DNA of 58,508 nucleotides from Lysobacteraceae bacterium PS02065 (GTDB lineage: Bacteria; Pseudomonadota; Gammaproteobacteria; Xanthomonadales; Rhodanobacteraceae): the NCBI GenBank assembly GCA_029959555.1, contig JASCPI010000032.1, positions 1-58,508 on the forward strand, written 5' to 3'. Below the pieces are notes generated by a model. The model did no database searches and was not told where the DNA came from. It saw nothing but the letters and a program-made list of their open reading frames with translations. This document shows, piece by piece, positions 8,087 through 18,900 of the stretch. Position numbers and translations under genes: made by a program. Numbering within the stretch: position 1 is the first letter of the stretch; every line of letters begins with the position of its first letter.

Positions 8087-11000
8087 GTGAAGAACATGCT
8101 TCCGCGCACGGCACGCGCCGTGGCGACGTGGGTCATCGGGTGCCTCGCACTCGCGGGGTCGGTCGCCGCACAGGCCCAGAGCACGTGCGCAGGGTTCATT
8201 CCCTCGTCGATCGCGACGCCTGCGCAACTCGTCACGGCCGTGCAGCAGGCGCAAAGCGCCAACTGTCCCGGCGCTGACACGATCGACCTCGGCGGGAACA
8301 CGATCACGTTCACGAGCGCGAGTTTCACGGACACGGGCGAAAGCCTCGCCCTGCCCGTGATCACGACGCCGATCACGATCCGCAACGGCACGATCACGCG
8401 CTCGAGTGCGACGGGTTTCCGCTTCCTGGCCGTCACCCCGGGTGGCAACCTCTTGCTGAACAACCTCACGCTTTCGAACGGCGGCGGCACGGGGATCAGC
8501 GACGGAGGCGCCGTCCGGGTCGCCAGCGCGGCACTGACCGTCGTCAACTCGAGGTTCCTCGACAACACGGCACCGGCCTACGGCGGCGGCGCCATCCTGG
8601 CGACCGGAAACTCGGTCGTGGCAGTGGCCGACTCGCTGTTCCAGCGCAACCAGGCGGGCGGCCATGGCGGCGCGATCAATACCCAGCTCTCGGGGGGAGC
8701 GCTGAGCATCGACCGTTCGCATTTCCTCGGCAACGTGGCCGGCGGTTTCGGCGGCGCCGTTTCGAAAGATGTCACCGCTCCGTTGACCGTTCGCGACAGC
8801 CTGTTCGCCGGCAATGCCGCACCATCGGGCAGTGCGATCTACGTCAACAACGATGCCGACAACCTGACGGTCATCAACACCACGATCGCGGGTGGACGAG
8901 GCGTGGCGATCGCCGCTGCGCCTTCCGTCGTGACCTCTGCGATCCGCAACAGCATCGTCTGGGGCAACCAGGGCGGGAGCCTGGTAGGCACGTTCGCGAC
9001 CGTCACGCACACGGCAGCGGAAGGCTTCGCCGGCGCCACGATCAACACCGGCTACACGGCCGAGGACTTCTTCGTGAATCCGCTCGTGAACCCCACGACG
9101 GCCAACACCGGCCTCAACTACAACCCGGCCCTGTACGACTGGTCGCTGCGCCCGTTCTCGCCGGCCATCGACGCAGGCGACAGCACCCACGCCCTGGTGA
9201 TCGACCTCGCCGGCGCGATGCGTCGCGTCGACGATGCGAACGTCGCGGACACCGGCGCCGGCGCACTGCCGAGGGTGGACATGGGCGCCTACGAGCGCCA
9301 GGCATCGAGCTGCAGCGGCTTCGCGTCCCCGTACACGGTCGGCGGTGCGAACAACGTGTTCCGTCGCCTCGACCTGCGCTACGCGGTGCGCTGCGCCAAT
9401 CTCAATGGTGCGTCCACGGATGCCATCAGTCTCGGCGGCCAGACGGTGACGTATGCCGCACCGTTCGCATCGGATACGGCACTGCCTGCAATCGCTTCCG
9501 AGATCTACCTCACCAACGGCACCATCGCGCGTGACGCCGCCGCAGGCACGCCACCGTTCCGCCTGATCGATGTCGGCATCAACGGACGACTCACCCTCGA
9601 CAACGTGACCTTGTCGAACGGCCTCATCACGACCGCATCGGGCGGAGCCATCCTCAACGCCGGCGTCGTGGCCACGGAGCGCGTCCATTTCACCGGCAAC
9701 GTCGCCAACAACGGCGGCGCCTTCTTCAACGCGCCGACCGGGAACGCGACGTTCACGCGCAGTGCCTTCACCGGCAACGCGACGCTGTTCCACGGCAGCG
9801 CGCTGTACAACGACGGCCAGATGGCCCTGCACAATTCCACCGTGGCGAGCAACCAGGTCACGGGCACGGGCCGCGCCGCGATCCTCAACGCGATCGGCAA
9901 CCTGATGCTGCGCAACGTCACGATCGCGGGCAATACCAATGCCGGAGCCGGTGAAGCCGCCGGGCTGGCATCAGCCTCCGGCACGTTCCTCTACAACACG
10001 ATCATCGCCAACAACACGCCGATCGACTGCTCGAGATCCTCGGGCGTACTGACCTTCGGCAGCGGCACCAGCAACTTCATCGGGAACGATCACACGACCC
10101 AGTCCTGCGGCATCGCATGGACGAACTACCTGACGGGCGATCCCGGCCTCGGCGCACTGACGGGTTCGCCGCCCTACCTCCCGATCGCGTCCGCGTCGAG
10201 CCTGGCCGCCAACACGGGCGACAACGCGAGTGTGGGCGGTGCGACGCTTGACCAGCCCGGCAACGCGCGCATCCAGCAGGGCACGGTCGATCTCGGCAGC
10301 GTCGAGTCGCCGTTCGCCTCGCCGGTCGTGACCTTGCAGTTCGCCGCGCCCACCAGCAGTGCAGCCGAAGCCGCCGGCATCGGCAACGTCCTGCGCGTGA
10401 CCACGAGCGACGGCCAGCCGACACGCCTGCCGACGCGCGCGACCGTATCGGTCACGGGCGGCACGGCGACCGCGGCCGACTACAACCTGACCGGCACGAT
10501 CACGGTGCCCGCCGGCACCGCCGACGGCGCGCTCGTGTCGATCGCGAGCGGCATCACGGTCACCAACGACGCGATCGTCGAAGCGAACGAGACCCTGGGC
10601 CTCACGCTGTCGGCACCGCAAGGCGCCGTGATCGGCGCGCAGGCGAGCACGATCCACACGATCCTCAACGACGACACGGCCACGGTCACCGTCGGCGACG
10701 TGAGCATGCCCGAGGGCAACACCGGCTCGAGCCTGATGACGTTCACGGTGACGGTCGACCAGGCCGTCCAGGGTGGCTTCGCACTGGACTACACGACGAC
10801 CGACCTCTTCGCGACGGTCGCCGACGGCGACTACCTGCCCGCGAGCGGCACGCTGGTCTTCTCCGGCACGGCCGGCGAATCCCTCACGATCAATGTGACG
10901 ATCAACGGCGACACCAAGGTCGAATCGAACGAGACGTTCCGCGTCTCGTTTCCGAGCGCACTGGGTACGGTCGCACCCGGCTCGCTGATCATCACCGACA

Positions 11001-14000
11001 CCGCGATCGGCACGATCGTCAACGACGACAGCGCGGTGGTCACGATCGCTGACGTGAGCGTGGCCGAGGGCAATGCGGGCACCACGGCCATGACGTTCAC
11101 GGCGACGCTCGACAACGCCGTGCAGGGCGGCTTCACCGTGAACTATGCGACCGCCAACGGCACGGCGACCACGGCCGACAACGACTACGTCGCGGCGACC
11201 GGCACGCTGACCTTCACCGGAGCGGCCGGACAGACGCGCACGGTCACGGTCACGATCAACGGCGACACGAAGGTCGAGGCCGACGAGACCTTCACGTTCT
11301 CGATGAACACGGTCTCGAACCCCGGCGTGACGATCACCGACACGGCGATCGGCACGATCCTCAACGACGACGCCACGGCCGTGACGATCGCCGACGTGAC
11401 GCAGACCGAAGGCGGCAACTTCATCTTCACGGCGACGCTCGGCAACGCCACGGGCGGCGCCTTCAGCGTCGACTGGACGCTCTCGCCCGGCACGACCGAT
11501 GCAGCCGATTACGTCGGCGGCGTGCTGCCGACCGGCGGCACGCTCACCTTCACGGGGCTTGCCGGCCAGACGCGCACGTTCGTGGTGCCCGTGTTCGACG
11601 ACGCGGTCGTCGAAGGCACCGAGACGTTCACGGTCGCGATGACGAACTTCACGTCCGCGGGCGGCTTCGCCGTGACCACGAGCGACACGGCGACCGGCAC
11701 GATCAACGACAACGACACGGCCGCCGTGACGATCGCGAACGTGTCGATGGCCGAAGGCGACTCGGGCACGTCGCCCATGACGTTCACCGCGACGCTCGAC
11801 CGCGCCGTGCAGGGCGGTTTCACCGTCAACGTCGCGACCGCCAACGGCACCGCGACCACCGCCGACAACGACTACGTCGCGACGACAGGCACGCTCACGT
11901 TCACCGGCACCGCGGGCGAGACGCAGACGTTCAACGTGACGATCAACGGCGACACCGTGGTCGAGCCGGACGAGACGTTCACGGTGTCGATGAACACGGT
12001 GTCGAACAGCGGGGTCACGATCACCGACACGGCCATCGGCACGATCCTCAACGATGATGCGACGACGCTGACGATCGGCGACGCCAGCCTCGTCGAAGGC
12101 GATACCGGCGAGACGTCGATGATCTTCACGGTCACGCTCGCGGACACACTGCCGGGCGGCACGACGGTCGGCTTCTCGACGGCCGACGGCACCGCCACGG
12201 TCGCCGACGGCGACTACATCACCGCTGCAGGCACGCTGACCTTCGCGGGCACCGCAGGCGAGACGCAGACGCTCGCGGTCAGGATCAACGGCGACACCAG
12301 GGTCGAGTCCGACGAGACCTTCTCGGTCACGCTCGGCAGCGTGTCGAATCCGAATGCCACACCCGGCGGCGCGGCGATCGGCACGATCCTCAACGACGAC
12401 GGCGCCGCGGTCACGATCGCCGACATGAGCCTCGCCGAAGGCGATGCGGGCACCTCGCTCATGACGTTCACGGCCACGCTCGATGCCGCCGTGCAGGGCG
12501 GCTTCACGGTCGCGTACGCGACCATCGACGGTACCGCGACGACGGCTGACGGCGACTATGTCGCCGCATCGGGCACGCTCACGTTCGCGGGCAACGCAGG
12601 CGAGACACAGACGATCGCGGTCACGATCAACGGGGACCAGCGCCACGAGACCGACGAGACGTTCACGCTCGCGATGAGCGGCGCGTCGAACGCCTCGGTC
12701 GACGTGAGCGACATCGCGACCGGCACGATCCTCAACGACGACGCGGCACCGGCCATCCTCGTCACGCCGACCGGCGGTCTCGTCACGACCGAAGCCGGTG
12801 GCACGGCCACGTTCACCGTCGTGCTCGCGAGCGCACCGACCGCCGACGTCACGATCGGCCTGTCGAGCAGCGACACGACCGAAGGCACCGTCGCACCGGC
12901 CTCGCTCGTGTTCACCCCGGCGAACTGGAACACCGCGCAGACCGTCACCGTGACCGGCGTCGACGACCTCGTCGTCGACGGCGACATCGCCTACACGATC
13001 GTCACCGCCCCCGCGACGAGCACCGATACGACCTACCACGGCATCGATCCGACCGACGTCGGCGTCACCAACGAGGACAACGACAACGCCGGCGTGACCG
13101 TGACGCCGACGTCGCTCGACGTCACCGAAGGCGGTGCCGGCGCGAGCTACACGGTCGTGCTCACGAGTGCGCCGACTGCGCCGGTCACGATCACCGCGAC
13201 AGCCGATGCGCAGGTCACCGCGACACCGGCCTCGCTGGTGTTCACGTCGGCCAACTGGAATGTCGCGCAGACCGTCGCGGTCGACGCCGTCGACGACACG
13301 CTGCCCGAAGGCCTCCACACCGGCGCGATCACGCACGCGGCGAACGGCGGTGGCTACGACGGAATCTCGATCGCGAGCGTGGTTGTCGACATCACCGACA
13401 ACGACGGCGGCATCGTGGTGACGCCGACCAGCGGCCTCGTCACGACCGAAGCCGGCGGCACGGCCACGTTCGCGGTCGTGCTCGCGAGCGCACCGACCGC
13501 GAACGTCACGATCGGCCTGTCGAGCAGCGACACGACCGAGGGCACGGTTGCACCGGCCTCGCTCGTGTTCACGGCGACGAACTGGAACACCGCGCAGACC
13601 GTCACCGTGACCGGTGTCGACGACGACGTGGTCGACGGCGACATCGCCTACACGATCGTCACCGCTCCTGCGACGAGCAGCGACCCGGCCTACCAGGGCA
13701 TCGACGCCGACGACGTCGCCGTGACCAACGAGGACGACGACCAGGCCAGCCTGCGCATCGACGACGCCTCGATCGTCGAGGGCGACACCGGCACGACCGC
13801 GCTCGTGTTCACGGTCACGCTCGACGGTGCGGTCGAGGGTGGCGTGGACGTCGCCTATGCGACCACCGACGGCAGCGCGACCGCGCCGGCCGACTACACG
13901 GCGACGTCGGGCATCCTCACGTTCGCCGGCGCCGATGGCGAAACGCAGACGATCAGCGTGCCGATCCTCGGCGACACGCTCGTCGAAGGCGATGAGACGT

Positions 14001-14605
14001 TCACGCTCATGCTGTCGGCGCCGCAACCGGCCGCCGTCACGCTCGCGCGCGCCGAGGCGACCGGCACGATCCTCGACGACGATGCGTCCGCCCTGCTCGT
14101 GGCGGCCAAGCGCATCGTGCAGGTCGGCACGCCGCTGCAACCCGTGCGCTACGAGATCGTGCTGCACAACGCGGGCTCGGGCCCGCAGGTCGATGCGCCG
14201 GGCAGCGACGAACTCGTCGACGTGCTGCCGGCCGAACTCGCGCTGTCCAGTGCGAGCGCCTCGGCCGGTGTCGTCGACCTCACCGGCAACACGGTGCGCT
14301 GGAACGGCGCGCTCGCCGCGGGTGCGTCGGTGACGATCCTCATCGAGGCCGACGTCGTCGCGACCGTGCCCGGCCCGATCAGCAACCAGGCCAACGTGCA
14401 CTACGACAGCGACGGTGACGGCCTCAACGACGCGTCGGGCGTCTCCAACGACCCCGACAACGGCCCCGGCCCGACCACGTTCGTCTACGTCCTCGGCGGC
14501 CCGTCACCGGTCGCGCTGCCGACGCTCGACCTGTGGTCGCTGCTCGGCATGGCGATGCTGATGGGCGGCCTCGGTGCGTGGCGTCGCAAGCGGCAGATGA
14601 TCTGA
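8087..14605 (+). CDS. Giant secreted beta-helix / Calx-beta repeat surface protein with IPTL-CTERM tail
   Basis: A protein of 2172 residues. The GTG at 8087 has AGGGG 8 bases upstream and yields a clean signal peptide (hydrophobic core about 12-28, AQA-Q cleavage). Two parallel beta-helix (polymorphic outer-membrane/pectate-lyase-like) modules occupy about residues 30-405 and 410-745; they open with CAGF/CSGF and close with VDMGAYE/VDLGSVE. About eight Calx-beta domains plus three related VTPT...TEGG domains fill residues 745-2000. They have a roughly 115-residue period and acidic (D/N)DD(A/T) Ca-binding-type linkers. A DUF11-like domain (2000-2135) precedes PTLDLW, a hydrophobic helix and RRKR, matching the IPTL-CTERM sorting signal, which is normally handled by an exosortase-H-type enzyme not seen here. 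A calcium-dependent adhesin or matrix protein anchored in the envelope is the likely role. Confidence 0.85.
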   Translation: MKNMLPRTARAVATWVIGCLALAGSVAAQAQSTCAGFIPSSIATPAQLVTAVQQAQSANCPGADTIDLGGNTITFTSASFTDTGESLALPVITTPITIRNGTITRSSATGFRFLAVTPGGNLLLNNLTLSNGGGTGISDGGAVRVASAALTVVNSRFLDNTAPAYGGGAILATGNSVVAVADSLFQRNQAGGHGGAINTQLSGGALSIDRSHFLGNVAGGFGGAVSKDVTAPLTVRDSLFAGNAAPSGSAIYVNNDADNLTVINTTIAGGRGVAIAAAPSVVTSAIRNSIVWGNQGGSLVGTFATVTHTAAEGFAGATINTGYTAEDFFVNPLVNPTTANTGLNYNPALYDWSLRPFSPAIDAGDSTHALVIDLAGAMRRVDDANVADTGAGALPRVDMGAYERQASSCSGFASPYTVGGANNVFRRLDLRYAVRCANLNGASTDAISLGGQTVTYAAPFASDTALPAIASEIYLTNGTIARDAAAGTPPFRLIDVGINGRLTLDNVTLSNGLITTASGGAILNAGVVATERVHFTGNVANNGGAFFNAPTGNATFTRSAFTGNATLFHGSALYNDGQMALHNSTVASNQVTGTGRAAILNAIGNLMLRNVTIAGNTNAGAGEAAGLASASGTFLYNTIIANNTPIDCSRSSGVLTFGSGTSNFIGNDHTTQSCGIAWTNYLTGDPGLGALTGSPPYLPIASASSLAANTGDNASVGGATLDQPGNARIQQGTVDLGSVESPFASPVVTLQFAAPTSSAAEAAGIGNVLRVTTSDGQPTRLPTRATVSVTGGTATAADYNLTGTITVPAGTADGALVSIASGITVTNDAIVEANETLGLTLSAPQGAVIGAQASTIHTILNDDTATVTVGDVSMPEGNTGSSLMTFTVTVDQAVQGGFALDYTTTDLFATVADGDYLPASGTLVFSGTAGESLTINVTINGDTKVESNETFRVSFPSALGTVAPGSLIITDTAIGTIVNDDSAVVTIADVSVAEGNAGTTAMTFTATLDNAVQGGFTVNYATANGTATTADNDYVAATGTLTFTGAAGQTRTVTVTINGDTKVEADETFTFSMNTVSNPGVTITDTAIGTILNDDATAVTIADVTQTEGGNFIFTATLGNATGGAFSVDWTLSPGTTDAADYVGGVLPTGGTLTFTGLAGQTRTFVVPVFDDAVVEGTETFTVAMTNFTSAGGFAVTTSDTATGTINDNDTAAVTIANVSMAEGDSGTSPMTFTATLDRAVQGGFTVNVATANGTATTADNDYVATTGTLTFTGTAGETQTFNVTINGDTVVEPDETFTVSMNTVSNSGVTITDTAIGTILNDDATTLTIGDASLVEGDTGETSMIFTVTLADTLPGGTTVGFSTADGTATVADGDYITAAGTLTFAGTAGETQTLAVRINGDTRVESDETFSVTLGSVSNPNATPGGAAIGTILNDDGAAVTIADMSLAEGDAGTSLMTFTATLDAAVQGGFTVAYATIDGTATTADGDYVAASGTLTFAGNAGETQTIAVTINGDQRHETDETFTLAMSGASNASVDVSDIATGTILNDDAAPAILVTPTGGLVTTEAGGTATFTVVLASAPTADVTIGLSSSDTTEGTVAPASLVFTPANWNTAQTVTVTGVDDLVVDGDIAYTIVTAPATSTDTTYHGIDPTDVGVTNEDNDNAGVTVTPTSLDVTEGGAGASYTVVLTSAPTAPVTITATADAQVTATPASLVFTSANWNVAQTVAVDAVDDTLPEGLHTGAITHAANGGGYDGISIASVVVDITDNDGGIVVTPTSGLVTTEAGGTATFAVVLASAPTANVTIGLSSSDTTEGTVAPASLVFTATNWNTAQTVTVTGVDDDVVDGDIAYTIVTAPATSSDPAYQGIDADDVAVTNEDDDQASLRIDDASIVEGDTGTTALVFTVTLDGAVEGGVDVAYATTDGSATAPADYTATSGILTFAGADGETQTISVPILGDTLVEGDETFTLMLSAPQPAAVTLARAEATGTILDDDASALLVAAKRIVQVGTPLQPVRYEIVLHNAGSGPQVDAPGSDELVDVLPAELALSSASASAGVVDLTGNTVRWNGALAAGASVTILIEADVVATVPGPISNQANVHYDSDGDGLNDASGVSNDPDNGPGPTTFVYVLGGPSPVALPTLDLWSLLGMAMLMGGLGAWRRKRQMI
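12761..13078 (+). repeat. Copy 1 of a 318-bp duplicated domain-coding segment
   Basis: This 106-codon segment and 13418-13735 are closely similar at both DNA and protein level at an offset of exactly 657 bases (219 codons). They share TTEAGGTATF and WNTAQTVTVTGVDD. A diverged domain lies between them, so a two-domain unit or a single domain was copied recently within the gene. Confidence 0.8.
13418..13735 (+). repeat. Copy 2 of the 318-bp duplicated domain-coding segment
   Basis: Partner of 12761-13078. The similarity runs from GTGACGCCGACC to the ACCAACGAGGAC linker. Differences are mostly synonymous or conservative. Confidence 0.8.
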
Positions 14606-14618
14606 CGGGGAACGGCCT

Positions 14619-14636
14619 CGGGGCATGGATGCCCCG
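14619..14636 (+). terminator. Hairpin after the Calx-beta gene (possible terminator)
   Basis: CGGGGCAT (14619-14626) and ATGCCCCG (14629-14636) form a perfect inverted repeat 14 bases after the stop codon. The practical stem is about 7 bp with a TGGA loop. It lacks a T-run. Confidence 0.35.
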
Positions 14637-14808
14637 TCGTCGCAGATCCGGTGCCCTGCGGTCCCGGATCTCTGCGACACCGGAAAGCTGCGGGTTCCAT
14701 TTGCCGGCAGCGCGCATCGCCCGCGCTTCGCCGGCTCCGCGCCGAGGTATCGGCGTTGCGGATCTCCGCACCATCCTGCGTAAGAGGAGGCTCCCCCTGG
14801 AGCCCGCC

Positions 14809-15867
14809 ATGACCCGCATCCGCTTCGTGCTCGCCAGCCTCGCGCTGTCGGTTGCCACCACCGCCCACGCCGAAATCCTCGTCGGTGGCTACGGCAGTAC
14901 GAGCTCGACCGCGCTCGTGCGCGGATTCGCCGATACGGCGAACGGCGACGTCGCGCCCCTTGGCACGTTCGGCGGGCCGACGTCGACGCTGGTCGGCGGC
15001 GTTGCGATCGTCCATGAACCGATCGAAGGCGTGCTCTACGTCGCCGACTTCTGGGGACAGGCCATCCGCGTCTATGCAGAGTCCGCCAGCGGCGATGCGG
15101 CACCGCTGCGCGTGCTGTCGCCGCCGATCCTCGGCCAGGCGCGCACGCTGGCCGTCGACACCGCGCACGGCGAACTGCTCACGATCAGCAGCGGATGCTG
15201 CCCCGCGGCGTTCGAGCTCACGGCATCGGGAACATCGGCGGCACGCCTGCGCTCGCTGTCATGGGGCGGTGGATCCGGCAGCGTCACCGAGCTCAACTAC
15301 CCGTACGCGATGGCCTACCTCCCAGGCACCGACGAGATCGCGCTCGTCGACACCGATGCCACGCCACCGTATGCGCCGAAGCTGCTCGTGTTCAACCGCA
15401 CCGACAGCGGCAACACCGCGCCGAAGCGTGTCCTTAAGGGAGCGCAGACGCGCTTCGGCAGCTGGCTGGGCGGACTCGCGCACGACGCCGCACGCACCGA
15501 ACTCGTCGTGGCGACGATCGCCCCCGCTCCAGACGGCGGCAACGCGGTACGCGTCCTGTTCTTCGACGACCAGGCCGCGGGCGACGCGGCACCGCTGCGC
15601 GAGATCTCCGGGCCTGCGACCCAGCTCGCGCTGGATGCGAACACCGCGCCGAGCGGCGTCAGCCTCACGCCGGACGGTCGACTCGTCGTCGCGATCAGCA
15701 ACAACCAGGGCGGTGCCGGCAGCCGCCTCGTGGTGTTCGACGCGACGGCCAGCGGAAACGCCACGCCACTGCAGGTCATCGGGGGTCCGCAGACCGGCCT
15801 CGTGGGCAGCATCGGCGCGCCATCCTGGCGTCCCGACGACGTGATCCTGCGCGACGGTTTCGAGTGA
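14809..15867 (+). CDS. Secreted beta-propeller protein with five NHL-like repeats and a GFE tail
   Basis: A 352-residue protein with a signal peptide (about 1-21, cleavage at AHA-E). Five internal repeats share the pattern A/S-x-G-x-x-A/T-P-L/K-x-x-x-x-G-x-x-T, for example GDAAPLRVL, GNTAPKRVL and GNATPLQVI. Each includes a VVFD/LVFN-like strand, as in six-bladed NHL or SMP-30-like propellers. The protein ends DDVILRDGFE, the same kind of Gly-Phe-Glu C-terminus as the proteins at 53582 and, internally, 5265. The ATG was chosen for GGAG at 14799-14802 and the signal peptide. It is probably secreted; no catalytic residues are recognisable. Confidence 0.78.
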   Translation: MTRIRFVLASLALSVATTAHAEILVGGYGSTSSTALVRGFADTANGDVAPLGTFGGPTSTLVGGVAIVHEPIEGVLYVADFWGQAIRVYAESASGDAAPLRVLSPPILGQARTLAVDTAHGELLTISSGCCPAAFELTASGTSAARLRSLSWGGGSGSVTELNYPYAMAYLPGTDEIALVDTDATPPYAPKLLVFNRTDSGNTAPKRVLKGAQTRFGSWLGGLAHDAARTELVVATIAPAPDGGNAVRVLFFDDQAAGDAAPLREISGPATQLALDANTAPSGVSLTPDGRLVVAISNNQGGAGSRLVVFDATASGNATPLQVIGGPQTGLVGSIGAPSWRPDDVILRDGFE

Positions 15868-15873
15868 GGCATC

Positions 15874-15902
15874 GGGGCCGCGGCGCACTGGCCGCGCGCC
15901 CC
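15874..15902. terminator. Imperfect GC hairpin between convergent genes
   Basis: GGGGCCGCGG (15874-15883) pairs with CCGCGCGCCCC (15892-15902) with one bulge. It lies in the 49-base gap between the stops of two convergent genes, so it could terminate both. No T-runs flank it. Confidence 0.3.
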
Positions 15903-15916
15903 TCCATGCCGCGGCG

Positions 15917-18900
15917 TCAGGACAGGCGTCGTTCGCGGATGTCCGCGAGCCTCGCCTCGATCGCCGCGAGGCTTGCCTGCGTCGAGAAGTGTTCACGTGC
16001 ACTCGCCTGCGCGCGCTCGCCGATGCGACTGGCGTAGTCGGGATCGTCGGCCAGCCTGCGCAGGTGCGCGGCGGCCTCGTCGAGGTCGGGTTCGGCCCAG
16101 TACTGGCCTTCCCAGGCCGGGTACTCGCCCTCGTTCACGGGCACGAGGGTGTAGCCGACGACGCAGCTGTTGTGGGCGTCCATGAAGGCGAGGTTGCCGG
16201 AGTACGCCGTCGCGACGACGGGTTTTCCGAGCAGCATGCACTCGGCCATGCCAAGGCCCAGGCCTTCGGACCGGTGCAGCGAGACGTAGGCGTCGCAACA
16301 CGCCTGCAGCGTCCACATGGCCGCGCGGTCGAGGAAGCCGTCGCGCACCTCGATGCGCTCGTCGCCCCCGGCGGCGTCGACCAGTGCGCGCAACGCCTCC
16401 GGATGGCGCTCTCCGTTGGTGGTCTTGACGATCAGGCGCACGTCGCGGCGTCCATCGGCGAACGCACGGCGGAACGCGGCGATCGCGCCCTGCGCGTTCT
16501 TGCGCGTCGCGAAGGAATTGAAGTCGAAGCTGAAGAGGCAGACGAAGCTGTCGTCGGGCAGTCCGAACGCAGCTCGCGAGACGTCGGCGGGCACCTCCAC
16601 CGCGAGCGCCACGGGCACGATGTGCACGGGCTTGGACGTGCACGCCGCGACGGCATCGCGCACGAACGCCGACGTCACCCAGATCTCGTCGACCAGATCG
16701 GCTGCACCGTGCCACGCCTCAGGGAACTTCTCGAGCTCCCAGAACCAGCATCCGATGTTGTAGCGGCCGCCGAACACCGCATCGCCCAGGTGTTCGCGCG
16801 CGACCGGCATCTGGTCCGCGTTGATGCAGAACAGGTTCACGTCGTGGCGACACGTTTCAGACAGGAGCGCCTGCATGCTGCGATCGCCCTGACGGCTCGC
16901 CACGCCGACGTCGAAGTTGCGCACCACGAACGGCACGCTACCTTCCTGCAAGGTGTGCGCATGTCGGCGCAGGATCTCGGCGACGCCGAACTCGCCATGC
17001 GCGTAGCCGACCAGGTTGATGCCGGGCGTATCGTCTTCGCTCGACCCTGGCAGGGACGACGCGGGCCTCGCTGCGAACGCCATGCGCTCCAGGCGATGGC
17101 GCAGGCGATGGCGCGTCGACTCCGGGATCGCCGCGTAGAGGCGCAGCACGGGCCGGAAGCGGCAGCTCCAGTTGATCAGATCCAGACTGGCACTGCCGAG
17201 GCGGCGCAGCGGCCCCGGTGCCGAACGCCACTTGGGGTCCTGGCGATCCTGCTCGCCCTCGGCAGGGCGCCCCGCCAGCGCGCGATGCACCGGTTCGAGG
17301 TGCCGCGCGGGAATGCCCATCTCGGGGCCGGCGGCCCGCACGAACCAGCGGATGAAGCCGTCGCGGCCTTCGGCACGACCGATGTCGAATACCTTGCGCA
17401 CGTCCGAACGCATCGACCACACGGCGTACATGAGGCGCGTGATCGGCGCGTCACCGCGATCAGGCAGTTCGTCGCAGGGGAGATCGTAGAGGCGGCGATC
17501 CATCGAGTACGGGCGACGCTGCGCCTGCGACGCGCCCTTGTCGAAATAGCGCCGGTACACCGCGCGCACGGGATCGCAGATCGGCTCGCCGTCGGCGAAG
17601 CGACCGAACGCGTAGGGCTTGGCGCGGTGTTCGGCATGTCCGTTCGCCTCGAGGAGCGCGAGGTAGCGCGCGTACAGCGGGCGGAGCTGGCCGATCGTCG
17701 CCTGCGTGTGGCGATCCTGATGCTTGGAGAATCGTGCCGGACGATCGAGGTCGACACCGCTGAAATGCACGAAGGCGAGCGGCCGCTCCGCCGCGTGCCA
17801 GCGTCCGGCGCGGCGCGAAACGGGCCGTTGCGAGAGGTTCCAGTACGCGAGGTTGTAGCCCTCGTCGCGCAGGATGTGCACGTCCGGGAACAGCCCCGGC
17901 ACGAGGTCGACCCACTTCTGGTCGGTGAACAGGCCCGCCGCAATGTCGCTGACTGCGCCGAATTCGAGGCGATCGGCCCACCAGGCCACCAGCCGCTCGG
18001 CCTCGACATGCGAACCGATCGCGACGAAGCCGCAGTTGTAGGTGCCGCTGCCGAGGATGGCGCGCTCGCCGGGATGACGGTCGTCGTGGATCGGATCGAG
18101 CAGGTGCGGCGTCAGCACGGCGAGCGCGCCGTTCGCGAAAGCCGCTTCGACCTCGACGAGCGGCTCGACGACGAGGATGTCCGGATCGAGGTAGACGATG
18201 CCGACACCGGGATGCCGCCGACGCAGTTCCGCGAACGCGTAAGGCTTGATCGCCGTGTTGAACTCCATGATCGTGTAGCGGAACGCGAACGCGTCGAAAT
18301 CCGGCAGCGCGAGCGCCTCCGCCGGGATCGTGGTGAACGGCGCGTCGACCAGGGTGGGGTCGCCCTGCTCGCGATCCGCGAGAATCAGATACCGCGGTGC
18401 ATCGGGATGGTGTTCCGCGACCGACTGCATCAGCGTCAGTGCGTAGGCCAGGTAATTGCGCGAGACGATCGTGAAGAATACGGACGGGTGCACGATCGGC
18501 TCCACCCCGCCCCGCTGCGCCGCTTCGCTGCGCGCGCGCTCGAGCGACTGTGCGTAGCGCACCGCTTCGTCGCGGCTGCGCTTGAGCGAGCCGGCGTACT
18601 CGACGGCGCGATCGCGATCGTGCTCGAGCGAGCTGGCGTACTCGATCGCCGTGTCGCGCTCCCGCGTCAGCGAGGTCACGCAGTCGATGGCCGCGTCGCG
18701 CTCCTGTCTCAGCGACGTCGTGTAGCCGATCGAGGTGTCGCGCTCCTTCTCGAGCGACGCGGCGTAGTCGTTCGCCTTATCGCGCTCCTTCTCGAGCGAC
18801 GCGGCGTAGTCGTTCGCCGTGTCACGCTCCTGCTCGAGTGACGTGGCGTACGCGATCGCCGTGTCGCGCTCCCGCTCGATCGACTTCGCATAGTCGGTCG

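Noticed and set aside
9971..14401. Very long open frame (nearly 1480 codons) on the minus strand opposite the Calx-beta gene
   Set aside because: It is a GC-bias shadow: highly Arg/Asp/Gly-rich, no domain, no start signals, and it mirrors the codon periodicity of the real plus-strand gene.
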